Source: Mytilus galloprovincialis
Taxonomy: Eukaryota > Mollusca > Bivalvia > Mytilida > Mytilidae
Reading direction: 5' to 3'
Assembly: GCF_965363235.1 (NCBI RefSeq)
Contig: NC_134844.1
Location: 72,347,497-72,411,496 of the forward strand
Length of the DNA stretch: 64,000 nucleotides
The notes below the pieces were generated by a model, which made no database searches, had not been told where the DNA came from, and was given only the letters and a program-made list of their open reading frames with translations. A program made the position numbers and the translations under genes. Shown piece by piece: positions 1 to 13,100 of the stretch (positions are counted from its first letter, which is position 1; every line of letters starts with the position of its first letter).

Positions 1-905
1 CTGTTTGTTTTTCTTTGATTGTCAGATATTTTTAGGACTTGTTAGTTGTTGTTTTGTACTGTAACAGTTGTACTTTCCTGTATGTTTGGTATATCCCGTT
101 TATATTCTTTTATACGAGGATAAAATTATCCTCGAATTGAACCGAAGTTATACTATCCAGAGTTTTAAGAACTTCTATCTGGTATTTAAACAGGTTTACA
201 ACCGAAAAAAAAAACATGTATACGTTTTTGCGAACTTTTGCTTGAATTAATTAAACAATGACTTATTTAATGTGCAAACTTGAATTACTACAGACAAACT
301 TATTTGAGTGCTGGAAGCTGATCAACCATTTATATGAAGGAAAAAAATACGAAAAACAATAATAATATATACGATTATGTAAGTTTGTAAGCATGTGGAA
401 GAAGGCACATGCATGGACGTGCCTACTTCACAGTTCACCAACGATAGCTCAAGAGTCGGTTTCTGAAAGAAACTTACGACTAAGATTAATCGTAAGTTAT
501 GAACAATAGAAAACTTTCGAGTTCGATGCATTTCCGTCAAAAACTCTGGTATTAGTGAACATCATTCCTGCGTTTAGGGGCATCGTCACTTCCATCCCAA
601 TGTTGAGCGAGTGGTTGGAAAACTATAATGCTATATTGCACGAATTATTCGGCAAATTAAATTCTCATAATTGACAATCAGCACTGCTTTCTTTAGGGAA
701 TTGTGATTAAGTATTTACAAAACAAACATTATTTCTAGATTATCATGCACAATGACGATCACTAAGACGCTTGATGAACGTTAATAGTGCAGGGATACAG
801 GCGATCACCTCTATCTGGTAAATGACGTCACAAAGGTGCGCAAAATTGACGTTTTTTTTTTCTCCCCCAGTGACGGATGAACTCGAAAGTGGTCTATTCA
901 CACGG
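1..905. other. No gene recognised
   Basis: This AT-rich stretch has only short open frames, with no coding bias or recognisable motif. I see no repeat family shared with the rest of the window. Confidence 0.5.
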
Positions 906-929
906 TTCAGTTTTATTGTATGCACTACA

Positions 930-1086
930 CAGGGGCGGATGCAGGAATTTTCGAAAGGGGGGTGCTAACCCAGGGCAAAGGGGGGTGCAGGGGGGGTGCA
1001 AAACATATGTCCCGATACAAATGCATTGATCGGCAAAATAAAGGGGGGGGTGCGCACCCCCGGAACCCCCCCTGGATCCGCCACTG
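930..1086 (+). mobile_element. MITE, family A (5-bp TSD)
   Basis: This is a non-autonomous DNA element of about 157 bp. It has terminal inverted repeats of the form CAGGGGCGGATSCAGG and ends in CCTGGATCCGCCACTG. It is flanked by the 5-bp target duplication CTACA (925-929 and 1087-1091). The interior is rich in G runs and holds the family signature ATGCATTGATCGGC. It has no coding capacity. The CAG start and short duplication would fit a hAT-type transposase, but that assignment is inference. Confidence 0.85.
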
Positions 1087-1334
1087 CTACAGTATAGACC
1101 TTATTAGACTACATATGGTAAATTTACTATAATAAGGAAAATCGTTATTTGACAAGGTTTAAGAAAAAATCATTCTTTTAATCGATTTTAAAACAAACTT
1201 TATTAGCAATGGTTAGTGAGCACAACATTAATACAAAAGAGGTTCGAAGGCTAATATACAAGTACATACAAATTAAAATTAACAACAACATCATGACGAG
1301 GTCAACATAAAAAGAAACTGTTGAACACACATTA

Positions 1335-1789
1335 GGGAGCTACCATTTGATTTTTATGGGGGGGGGGGGGGGGGGGGAGGGGGCTAGGATGAAAAATTTT
1401 GTCCTACATTTTTTTTAGTTGTAATCTCTGTCCTGCCTTTTTTTTTATTAGTTTATCCTTACTTTTTTTACCTAAATTGTCATCCTGTCTTTTTTTTTGC
1501 AAAGTGTCTCATTCTGCCTTTTTTTTTAACTCAAAACTCCTGTCCTGTCTATTTTTTTCAAATTTCATCCTCAGTGGCGGATCCAGGGGGGGGGGGGTTC
1601 CGGGGGTGCGCACCCCCCCCTTTATTTTTGCCGATCAATGCATTTGTATCGGGACATATGTTTTGCACCCCCCCCTTTGCCCTGGGTGCCCTGGGTTAGC
1701 ACCCCCCCCCCTTTCGAAAATTCCTGCATCCGCCCCTGATCCTAGCCGCCCCCCCCCCCCCCACCAATAAAAATCAAATGGTAGCTCCC
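1335..1789. mobile_element. PIF/Harbinger-like MITE with nested insertion
   Basis: The terminal inverted repeats begin GGGAGCTACCATTTGATTTT and continue through a G/C homopolymer run. The flanking 3-bp duplication is TTA (1332-1334 and 1790-1792), the TWA type typical of PIF/Harbinger. The interior is a string of TCCTGYC plus T-run units. A second MITE (1572-1738) sits inside, so this element is the older of the two. A fuller copy without the nested insertion lies at 35425-35706. Confidence 0.8.
1572..1738 (-). mobile_element. MITE, family A, nested copy
   Basis: This is a reverse-oriented copy of the element at 930-1086. The duplication ATCCT is exact (1567-1571 and 1739-1743). It is inserted in the TTA-flanked MITE at 1335-1789. 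Its interior is very similar to the 930 copy, so both are probably recent. Confidence 0.85.
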
Positions 1790-1792
1790 TTA

Positions 1793-3650
1793 CAATAACT
1801 AAAAGAGCATTACTGATACCATTTCACATGTTGGAAAGTATAGTTGGATTTAAAAAAGCTGCCATGACATGGTTTACTTAGATGTCCGTTGCATGTTATT
1901 CGTATTAATTAATCAAGTTTGTCTCATGTGTACATATTTAATAATTCAAAATTTCCCACATTTAACTTTTAAGTCACGCCAATTTGAACACACGAACAGT
2001 CTACACTATGTTTAAACCTATATGTATATGAACCTACCTGTGAAGATATAAATAGAAAGTTAGTATTATGATAACGGACCAATGTTTTGGTGAGTGTTAA
2101 CAGTAAACAATACGATCAAAAAGTAAGTAAACAAGATATAAGGTTAATTACCAAAGATACCATACTTAAAAAAGCCATTAAGGGTTTCCTAGGGCGTTTT
2201 ATTTAGTACATCAAATGATATTGGGCGCTCCTTTTCAGTCGCTATTTAGACACCGTTCTATTTATTGAACGCAGGTTATGTGTGCTCAGATGTGTGTTAT
2301 GAGTATAGTACATCTTTTATTCGATAATTAACATGGATTGCGCAATATATGTCCTTATACTTATCAATTGTATTACGTGGCTATATTTTATTGCACACAT
2401 TCAATTTTCTAAGTAGTTTTACAATTCAGGGAGTGTTTCCCTTGACCTGATGAACTATAAGGAAGTACGATATAATAGCAACATGTGATAAAAAACCGTG
2501 TTCTATTTTTAAAGAATGTTGATGAATCGGATGACTCCGTGTCTCACCGTGCGTCATTCCTGTAGATTTATTGATAATTAACTTCGATATCAACATTATG
2601 ATCCGTACCGTTTGTCTTGAGCGAACTTAACATTAAGGAAAGCAGAGAATTGAACAGAAAGTGCCTAAGTTAATGAAAGTCCCTAAAATATAAAGAAAAG
2701 AGAATAATTTTTATGTAAAATAAAAAAAAGAACAGAGACATTTCGGAAAACAAATTAACAGCTAGAATACAGAAATTAAGCACCCCTTCCAGACACTCCG
2801 TATAGCTTGTAGATGTCTACTGACAAATATTTTTATGCATATTACATGTAAAGTAATTGCAAGTTCTCTTAGATCACTACTTCAATGTCTTTTTTCTTCA
2901 TGTTAGTTGTATCTATGTGCTTCTTGTCAATCTGACGATTTAAGCCTTACCAGCTGATTTTATAGTTTGTTCTTCTATTGTTCTCCGTGTAATCCCATGC
3001 ACTATCAAAGGTTTGGAAATGTTTGGGCGTTTGTATATAAAATTCTGTATAAGGTTGTCGTTTTTCGCTTTCTACTCTCTGTCATTTTTGTGATTATTGC
3101 CTATAATAAATCAGACTGTTGATTTCGTTTGATTGGTTTTACATCTTGTTTTTTCCTTTTATCATGTTTATAGCCGAATCTACGGTTTATATTTTGTTCA
3201 TGAATGAAGGCTTTACGGTGACTTATAGTCATGATAGTTGTCCTTATCAATATCATCTGGATTCTGATGGATATTGTATAATTTACAATCACTTTTTTTA
3301 TTTTATAGATGACTGATTCATCATTTTCTATATTTAGAATCTTTGTAAAATGCATATCTGTTATCTGTTATTGTTACACAATAAAGAGAGATATTGCTTA
3401 TTTCTATGAGGTACATATCTCCTAAATCATCCTCTTTCATTGATAAAATTAAGTATTTGGTACCTCAATTGAATAGTCTCATAGTGCTCTGATGTCCTGT
3501 CATGGCTTTATGGTCGTTGCACTTAAATCTTCGACTACTCTAAAGGTGGATAACTAAATTACCACTGTTCATGATTCCAATATCGACTACTATGTGAAAT
3601 ATGTCTGTGTTAGTCAATACATTTATTATGTTTCTCGTTTTTTGTTTATA
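1793..3650. other. No gene recognised
   Basis: The sequence is AT-rich and intergenic in character. Open frames near 3101-3355 exist on both strands but are short, low in complexity and carry no domain signature. Confidence 0.45.
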
Positions 3651-3840
3651 TAGATTAGACCGTTGGGTTTCCCGCTTGAATGGTTTTACTCTAGTAATTT
3701 TTGGGACCCCTTATAGCTTGCTGTTCGGTGTGAGCCAAGTTTCGTGTTGAAGGCCATACCTTGACCTATAATGGTTTACTTTTATAAATTGTTACTTGGA
3801 TGGAGAGTTGTCTCATTGGCACTCATACCACATCTTCATA
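3650..3840 (+). repeat. Dispersed repeat R1
   Basis: This copy belongs to a repeat that also occurs at 24950-25145 (+), in part at 15945-16025 (-), and as a diverged copy at 60900-61030 (+). Shared landmarks are GTGTTGAAGGCC, TTGACCTATAATGG and GGAGAGTTGTCTC. I recognise this family as abundant in mussel DNA. It has no coding capacity here, and its class (SINE or other) is not resolved. Confidence 0.7.
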
Positions 3841-4023
3841 TATCTATCTATAAAATCATGCATATATTAATGGGGAAAATCTCGGCCAATAGGCGCCTCA
3901 ATTTTGTTTATTTATATTACCTTATGTAACTTGTTTACTCGATCCTCGATACCAACTAATCTTTATCCGACACAATTTTTTTTTTATCAAACAGTAATAT
4001 ACTTGTCAGATATTGCACATACA

Positions 4024-4466
4024 ACTTTCGATTATATGCTTGATATTATAGAACATGGTGCTCTCGATTATATATTTGATATAGAACATGGTGCTCTCGA
4101 TTATATACTTGATATAGAACATGATGTGCTCTCGATTATATACTTGATATAGAACGTGTTGCTCTCGATTATATACTTGATATAGAACATGGTGCTCTCG
4201 ATTATATATTTGATATAGAACATGGTGCTCTCGATTATATACTTGATATAGAACATGATGTGCTCTCGATTATATACTTTATATAGAACGTGTTGCTCTC
4301 GATTATATACTTGATATAGAACATGGTGCTCTCGATTATATACTTGATATAGAACGTGTTGCTCTCGATTATATACTTGATATAGAACATGGTGCTCTCG
4401 ATTATATGCTTGATATAAAAAGTTGCTCTCGATTATATACTTGATAAAGAACATGGTGCTTTCGAT
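4024..4466. repeat. 33-bp minisatellite
   Basis: About 13 tandem units have the consensus GAACATGGTGCTCTCGATTA plus TATACTTGATATA. Most units are 33 bp and some are 34 bp. Because 33 is a multiple of 3 and the unit lacks stops in several frames, both strands stay open here (for example a 126-codon minus frame at 4101-4481). That frame is only the repeat read out as an 11-residue motif, so I do not call it a gene. Confidence 0.9.
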
Positions 4467-5830
4467 AGACTTAAAAAACAAGCTGTTTTAACCTAGGCAA
4501 AAATGGTAACAAAAACTTTTGGAAGTCGACATCTGAATAGAGAATTAGATTCTTTTTTCATTTAAAAAAACCCCACATAAATGATATCAACTAATAATGT
4601 GTTCAAACTTACGGACAATAACCTCTTATTAAAAAGCCGATAATAATTTTAACTTCTAATGCAAGATTTAATATTTTACACAATTAAACAGTAAACTAGT
4701 GTACTTTCAATGAAGGCAGTTATTATTTCAATGCTCTTTTACCTTTTTGACAATAAAATAAAAACGTATCAAAGGCTCATATTAGGTAGTAAAGCCAGTT
4801 TCGGGTAAAGTAAAAAAAAACAAACAAAAAATAGTCCCGTATCAAATGCACAAACACATCAAACAAATGGAAAACAACTGTCACATGCAAGACTTGATAC
4901 AGGCAATGTGTCATGTAGAGATTGGTGGTTGGCCTGGTTATACAGCTAGCTAAACTTCTTACTTGTAAGACAGTCGCATATAATTCCATTAAATCATTAA
5001 ATTGACAACAATGTATCAACACTAACATCGGTCTATAAATTCACATATCATTTTTCATGTGCGCCATGGTTCTGTGTTGATTGTTTATCAATGTCACGAC
5101 CTGGAAATCTCAACAACACACTCGATAGTTAAGTAGCTTATGATCAACAATCAATAAATTATAATTTGTCGATATAGATTCATTATATATGTTTTAAAAA
5201 ACGTACATACTAGATAATTGGATTTAGTTTACTATGTATATGCATACATTGGTTCAACAATTTCCTTAACAATATTAATACAAGAAGTCGTTTCAGATCA
5301 TGTATGGCTGTATAGGGAATTCTTATGAAGTACTATTTAACAATGATTTGGAAGGTCACACATGTATAATTACTTTCAAAATACCGTCTGTCCGCATCAT
5401 ACCAGTTCTTTTTTGTTGTTGTTGAGGTCAATACAGAATAATCGCGGGACGCTATGAATAATTATTATAATACATGAACATTTCAGTTTCTATAAGAAAA
5501 ATCTCCCACGTTTTAATTGCCACTGTCACGAACATTATTATGTATTGTAAACGAGAAATCATACCATAATTATCATTGGGGTGTCCCTTTAAACTTATTC
5601 ACATTGGGCGTAAAAAAAACCGCCTACGCACAACATATAACAGTTTCAAACGTTTTGAAATGTTTGGTATGCTTTATTTGTAAAGGAAATCGGTAATGAT
5701 GCGTTAGACGACATTCTTAACTGACAAAAAATAGGATTATACAAGTCATGTAATATAATCTAATAATAGCTTTGTCACTATCCAGGTTCGCTTATATATG
5801 ATTTGCTTTAGCTGTTGCTGGTTTGATTTG
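4467..5830. other. No gene recognised
   Basis: This is AT-rich single-copy-looking sequence. I found no domain-bearing frame and no member of the window's repeat families. Confidence 0.45.
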
Positions 5831-5835
5831 TGTAC

Positions 5836-5972
5836 TGAGGGGCGGCTCCAGTCATTTTTTTTTTGGGGGGGGGGAGGGGGCGGGGAGGTTCGAACCATAT
5901 GTCCCCATTCAAAAAGCATTGATCGTCTAAAAATTGAGATTCTAACCACCATAACCACTGAATCCACCACTG
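5836..5972 (+). mobile_element. MITE, family A, diverged copy
   Basis: The ends are TGAGGGGCGGCTCCAG and ATCCACCACTG. The 5-bp duplication TGTAC is at 5831-5835 and 5973-5977. The interior keeps the ATATGTCCCCATTC and GCATTGATCG landmarks of the family and a G-run. Confidence 0.75.
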
Positions 5973-6234
5973 TGTACTGCACAAACCGATAAAATAGTTT
6001 AACTCAAATGAGCCGTTTTCCCGGTTTGAAATTATCCATTATATTGGTTGCAGAAGTCAACCAAGCTTTTATCTTTTGAATTATCTGAGTATTATCAAAT
6101 TGAATGCACTGTTTTCTTAAAGAATTGTAATTGCATCTGGTCCATGTTTTATGTAGTACTAGTAGTCATCATTCAGGTTCAGTTCAGAGTTATAGGTTAA
6201 CTCCAATCAATCTTTAATGACAAAGTTTTCCTAT

Positions 6235-6348
6235 CGAAGGTTGTTGTTTATCTTCGGATACTTCAGTTTTCCATGAAAAAAAAAACTGGTGCACAACCAT
6301 GATCGTAGGTTGTTGTTTATCTTCGGATACTTCAGTTTTCCATGAAAA
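6235..6348. repeat. Two-copy 69-bp tandem duplication
   Basis: A 45-bp block beginning CGWAGGTTGTTGTTTATCTT at 6235 recurs at 6304 with one difference. It lies about 450 bp upstream of the first coding exon of the nuclear receptor gene. Any regulatory role is unknown. Confidence 0.7.
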
Positions 6349-6770
6349 GTTAGCTGAAAATAAGGCGAAACAACATATACCAACATAAAAACTAACCGCT
6401 ACTTTTATTGTGTATATTAATGATCTTGTTGTTATTTTTATTTTGTTATGTTGTGTCACATACTATACATATGTAGGTTTATGGCAATAAAGATTTGAAT
6501 TGAATTGAATTGAAATATAGTTATGTCGAATCTTATCTAGACATTAAAAATTCAATGGTATTTTTGTACACGATGTAGGGGTCAATAACAAAGTTGAATA
6601 AGAATGATAACTAGACATGCAAGCTTTCAACGACACATTTGCTGACTTTTCCTTCGACAAATGTAAGTTAGAATAATAATTTATTATTAAGACTTAGTAA
6701 TGACAAGCTTAATAATATACTTTTGACCAAAACAATCGAGATAATAAAAATGTTTATAAATACATTTCAG

Positions 6771-6789
6771 ATACTCTGTAGACTTAACC
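6771..6789 (+). other. Nuclear receptor 5' UTR end (after splice acceptor)
   Basis: A good 3' splice site (TACATTTCAG) ends at 6770, 19 bp before the start codon. The gene therefore probably has at least one untranslated exon further upstream, which I cannot place. Confidence 0.6.
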
Positions 6790-7131
6790 ATGACATCCAT
6801 CCTTGAACATTTAAACGAATGTGATTCAGCCGCAGAAACGTCACCACAGCATAATCAGATTATAACAGTTATGGACTCTCCTCAGTCTGACAGTTTGTTA
6901 TCCTTGTCACCAGAGTCGAACTTGAATTCGACCCCCTTAGCAGATAAACAGTCGGTGGCATCAACGACCGACAGTGGTATCGAGGAATCAGAAGATTCCG
7001 AACAACCACGCACGCCTCCGAAAAAGCATAAAAATCAACCTCCAGACGCAGATCTACTTCCGCCATGTAGAGTTTGTGGCGAGAGGGCTTCCGGTCTTCA
7101 TTATGGCGCTAATACATGTGAACCATGTAAG
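6790..7131 (+). CDS. Nuclear receptor exon 1: A/B region and zinc finger 1
   Basis: This exon encodes residues 1-114. The start codon is in the context ACCATGA and has a splice acceptor 19 bp upstream. Finger 1 is complete: C-x2-C-x13-C-x2-C from C93. The donor AAG|GTATGT falls right after the P-box lysine, a split between the two fingers seen in many nuclear receptor genes. Reading on into the intron gives a stop at about 7218, so intron retention would yield only half a DNA-binding domain. Confidence 0.9.
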
Positions 7132-10100
7132 GTATGTACCAGGATTAAAGTATTGAACGCTGGACACGCACTTTGTCCACAGTTTAAGACTAACCAGTCC
7201 AAAATTAAAAAGGTCTAATAAAATAAGAAGTGGAAGATTCATGAGGATCTAAAATTCCGAAAAGTTTTTTGCAAACAACAAGCTGAGGTAATCTATATTC
7301 CTAGGGTAGAACATCCTTAGTATTTCGAAAAAAGTTTAGAAGTTATAATTACAGCTGCATTCACAATAATACAAATTGCAAAATTGAATATACTTGTAAC
7401 CTAATGCATAAAAAAAATCTATTGTAGACAGCGATTAAAAAAACTATCACATTTGTACGTGTTGTGCTCATCAAGACTTGTAGATTTCATAATAAGTGAG
7501 AACTGAATATCGCTTGATAAAAACATTCAAACACTGAAACAAAATTACCAAGCAAAACAAAGCTACAAAGTAAAATCACGAAAATACTGAACTCCGAGGA
7601 AAATTCAAAACGGAAAGTCCATAATCCAATTACAAAATCAAATGATAAAACTAACGGAGCTAGTTATGAAAAGTCATATTCTTAAAAAAGATAGTGTTTG
7701 ACCTTAAGGAGATATCATTTGACTTTCTTTTACATAAATTGTCTTCCTGTTTTTTTGTAAACAGTTGCTATATTAAATCCTGCTTCCTGAAAGGTTGGCA
7801 CTTTTATAATATAATCGCATTGTGAGAAATAATTTCAATATTTGTTTCAGGGTTTTTTCCGTCGTAGTATAGTAAAGGTTGAAAAGAAAAATGAAAAATA
7901 CACATGCGTCAAGGGCGATGAAAACTGTAAGCTTGGAACTGGAAAACGGACAATGTGTTCATACTGTAGATATCAAAAGTGCCTTGAAGTAGGAATGTCA
8001 CACGGAGGTAAAAATGATATTTATAAATATTACCTGAAAGCAAATAATTTTCAGTTATACTGATTCATGTGATCTTCTGCTGAAATGTACCATTAAAAAA
8101 ATGTTTTACAAATTTTATAAAGACCTGATTGTCAACGAATAGATTTTCTGAAAATAAAATCTTTTTAGTGTATGTCCCAGGTTTTGGAATTAGTCTGATC
8201 ACCGGGTTTGTATTTACACGACCAACACGACGAGTGCAACATATGAAGAAGGATCTGTCTATCCTTTCAGGGCACACATTGTCAAGATCACCTCTGATAT
8301 TTTGAAGGGTTTGTATTTCTCAATCTTTAGCTGTCTATGTTAGTTTAAATACTGTTGTTTGTCTTTTGGCTTGATCTTGTCGATTGCTACGTCACTGCGA
8401 GTTTCTTTTCGACTTGTAACTTTGAATGTCCCTTTAGTATCTCTTTAGTCATAATGTAAATTATTCTACACGAACTTAGTGCAAAAATAAACTACTAGCT
8501 ATATATATATAGTATTAAAGTCATGTATCAGAGATGTATATTAAATCAATCTTTTTATATTTATTACAACTACTATTCCCTTTTAGCTATTAAAATTGGA
8601 AGGTACACATATGAAAAGAGAACAAAAGATATTACGGAGGTAAAACAACTAAAACAGAAAGACAATCAAACTCCTGACACGGCAGGAGACAATAAAATGC
8701 ATGACACGTCAGGGGATAGAAACGTACAGAATGTTGATGTAAATGAACAGGAAGTTGATGATTTAGTAAATAAATTGATTTCAATACAAGAGGAATATAC
8801 TGCTGATTTTAGGAAAAGTTTTCAAACTGGCGGTCTACTCGAATCACAGTTGTCTGTATTTGTAAGTTCTGTTTATTTTATATGCCTGACCAATTCTTTT
8901 CTGACCGTTTTTTATCGAATAATGTTTAAAATTTAATGGTGAATCACTTTTTTCTGACGTTCCATCATGATTGATAATAGCAAAAAAATCTGACAAAAAC
9001 ATTTTAAGCAAGCAATGTGGACATGCGAAGACCTTTATTACCTGTATTTTTTTAAACTGTTTTTTTTTATTTTGTAAAACGTAAATAAATATAAAAAAAT
9101 TTATAAAATGGGGTGAAAAAAATATAACATTAAGGATTATGTATATCTGAAAAATTCTTAAAGCATAGAGAATAATAGCCCTGAAAATAAAGAATACAGA
9201 AATCAGGACTCTTCTCTCCAACTCAAATCCTCATTAATACCTGACTGACTTTCCCACAGTATGCCTTCTTATCGTGGGGTTCCGGTCTCTTTGAGGTTAC
9301 ATCTGACAATATCCCGTTTCATAGGTAAATAAATAAAAACACAGACGCTTGCCTTGAAATTATTATTTATTTATATAGCATTATATTTTAGGAACGATAT
9401 AAACAAAGAATTGAAATATTTGGTAACCTTGGTGCACTACCGTGGAGCGTGTATGAGGAAATCTTTTCCACAACCGGTATAGAAATAGACGACCGAAAAA
9501 ACATGATGAATCAAATTGCAGACCGAATGGAAGTTGCTATTCGGAACATGATAACTTTTGCCAGAAATATACCGGGTTTCTGTGACCTAAAAACGCAGGA
9601 TCAGTTGTCGCTTCTAAAAGGTATGTTTTAAGCTACATCATAAACGAATGTTATAAAGAATAATGATAAAAAGTTTAAAGAAAATGAAAATAGACAATAA
9701 AATAAAGAAGTTCATATGTTTAAAGAATAGCACAAAATTCCTAAACATCTTTGTATATGTTTTATTTGTTTGTTCTCAATATAAATGTACCGATCTAACA
9801 GGTAAAGACTTCTTTGATTGGTCAGTCTTGTCCAGTGTTCTCCTCAATCTCCTGAGTTCGGGGATTTCACCTATGAAAGCAACTATGTTAAGCAGGACTG
9901 ATTTAATGACTTTGGTTAAGTGTTGATTTTTAACGCCAAACTGAGAAAACTGGACTATATTACGACAGCAGTTCTTTAGGTGGAGGTGCGGGGTGAACCT
10001 ATAGAGAAGCCTAGATAGTTGGCAGGAAAATTGGCAATCGGAATAGAACGCACCTTGTTTATTTAAGCGCGCTTCGAACTCAATACATCAATTCAGGCAG

Positions 10101-13100
10101 ATAATCATACTGAAACCATTCCGCCGATGCCTACAGACTATTGAGCTTTCTTGGTAAAAAATTGAAAACAACACGATTAATAATTTCATGCGTCCATATC
10201 GCTTTTCTGGATTTACCTTCATCAGGAACGCTCAAAGCCAAACATTTGAAATCCAAGGATGTGTAAGTACCGAAACCGTTGAAGAGTTATTAGTCAAAAA
10301 TACCTAAAATAAATAGCCAAATTCATCTAAAGTCAACTTTGCCTGAGGGAGTTGAAACTTTCTTAATGATTTCAGAATTTATATACTGACAATTTTAGAA
10401 AGGTTTGTTAAATCATGTCAGTACCGTACGGTACTACTGAGCTGATGATACCCCCGGGGACTGATAGTCCACCAGCAGAGGTATCGACCCAGTGATTTGA
10501 AAATTGAAAACAACCCGTTTAATAATTGCATGCGTCCGAAGGCACTTTTCTGGATTTACCTTCTTCATGAACGCTCAAAGCCAAACATTTGAAATCCGAG
10601 GATGTATAAGTACCGAAACCGTTGGAGAGCTATATATGGTAAGTTGCAACTCAACCATCTTTAACTAATCACTATTGTATCCATATAATTACTTTTTTAG
10701 ACCGTTTCTTTGGTACATTTTTTGTTTTAATTATATACACATCGTCACATGTGTTTTTTTTTAAAAATTATTCACTATTTTTTGTAGTTGGGTATTTGGA
10801 GTATGGGTTCTTGGGATTTCATACCAGAATCAACCCGGAACTGAAAGTAATTGTATGTTCGAATTCATCCACGTGTGCAGGAGCTCACCAATCAGATTTG
10901 ACTAAAGTAATCGATCCAAAATATATTGATATGATGTTTGAATTTGCTGTTAGTATTCAAAAATGTCAGTTGACAGTGGAAGAAGTAACACTTGCACGAG
11001 CCATTGTCCTCACTTTCAGTGGTAAGAAGGCATATACTATTTTTTAAAAGATTTAAATGAAAAAGAGATTTAAACTACAACGTTAGTGCAAAAACACAAA
11101 GAAAAACAAAAAGTTAAGAAAAAGTCGATAAAATACATTCATGTCCAGTGCACGATGATTAATCAATATTGTAGACATCACAATATCTACAATGTTAACA
11201 CGATATTGTGTCAACATTGTTTACATTGTTTGAACCCTTATATATTGTTTACATCGATGACATTGTTAACATCGCGATGTATACAATCTAGATAACATAT
11301 TGTGTTTACATTGTTTACATCGCGATGTATACAATGTTAACACGATGTTGTGTCAACATCATATAAATTATTTTAACCCTTATATATTGTTTACATCGTC
11401 GACATCGTTAACATCGCAATGTATACACTGTTAACACGATGTTGTGACACAACATCGTATACATTGTTTGAACTCTTACATATTGTTTACATCGTTGACA
11501 TCGTTAACATCACGATGTATACAATGTTTACACGATATTGTGTGTACATCGTTTACATTGTCTTAACTCTTATATATTGTTTACATCGTTGACATCGTAA
11601 ACATCGTTATGTATACAATGTTAAAAAGATTTTGTGTTTACATTGTTTACATTGCCATATAAACTATGTTGACACTATTTTGTGTCAAATTAGAGCTATA
11701 ACATCACATTTAATTAAAATATTTGTTGTTAAAAAACCCATAAAAATGCAAACTGTATATATGTAATCGACAAACTTCATTGAATAAATATTATATAAAT
11801 GAATAAAAAAACTTTTTATTGATATTGTCAACATCACAATGTATACGATGTGAACGATGTAAATACAAAGGTATAGACTTGGTACACATTATTTATACGA
11901 TGTTGACGATGTAAATGATGTATAAACAATATTCAAACATCACGATCTAAACGATGTTAACGATGTAAACAGAAAGTTATAGAGTCGATATACAACATAA
12001 ACACGATGTTGACACGATATTGTAAATATTGCGATGTATACGAGGTGAACGATGTAAACACAAAGGTAAAGACTTGGTTCACAACGCCAATACGATGTTG
12101 ACGATGTAAAAACGATATTGTCAACATCACGATGTATACGATGTGAACGATGTAAACAGAAAGGTATGGACTCTATATTCAACATAAACACGATGTTGAC
12201 ACGATATTGTAAACATTGCGATGTATACGATGTGAACGATGTAAACACAAAGGTAAAGACTTGGTTCACAACATCTATACGATGTTGATGATTTAAAAAC
12301 GATATTGTCAACATCACGATGTATACGATGTGAACGATGTAAACAGAAAGGTATGGACTCTTTATTCAACATAAACACGATGTTAACATGATATTGTTAA
12401 CATCACGATGTATACGATGTGAACGATGTAAACACAAAGATTAAGACTTGGTTCACAACATTTATACAATGTTGACAATGTAAAAACGATATTGTCAACA
12501 TCACGATGTATACGATGTCAACGATGTAAACACAAAGTTATAGAGTCGATATACAACATAAACACGATGTTGACATGAATTGTTAACATCACGAATATAC
12601 GATGTGACAAAGGTACAGAACATAAAGATAGGATACAATGTTAACACAATAACGCTTAAAGGAGGAAAATATAATAAGTAGGATTTAAAATCGTAGTTCG
12701 CAGACCAATAGCGAACAGCATGGCCAATTGAAAAAAGACCTACAAAAAATACACAACCAACCTCAGCAAGGCCAATCTAAAAAAAAAACCCAACTCATTA
12801 TTGAATAAAACATGCTTGGGTTTGGCGCCAACAAACTTATTTAAGCCCGAAACATTTTGTATGTTCTAGTCCCAAGTCCGGAGCCTGTATTTCAGTGGTT
12901 GTCGTGTGTTGCCAAACTCCGTATAGTGATCGTGTCCGTTCCGGAACTATTTTCCTTTACTCCATGTGTTCATCCATCTGCTACAGAAAACTTCTAATTA
13001 TATATAGTGACATACATATTATGTCATAAAGACAATTGAAATGTGCTCAGCATAATTATTTTATAAGTGAAGAAAAAATAACTTCTTGTATATTTTTTTT

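Noticed and set aside
4101..4481. 126-codon minus-strand frame
   Set aside because: It is the 33-bp minisatellite read in frame; the peptide is an 11-residue repeat and the frame shifts with 34-bp units.
9663..9926. 87-codon plus frame between nuclear receptor exons 4 and 5
   Set aside because: It does not fit the ligand-binding domain. Joining exon 4 directly to 10788 gives the expected helices and phase, so this is intronic.
11940..12378. Overlapping minus frames of 83 and 125 codons
   Set aside because: They lie wholly in the CGATGT minisatellite of the nuclear receptor intron and repeat its unit.
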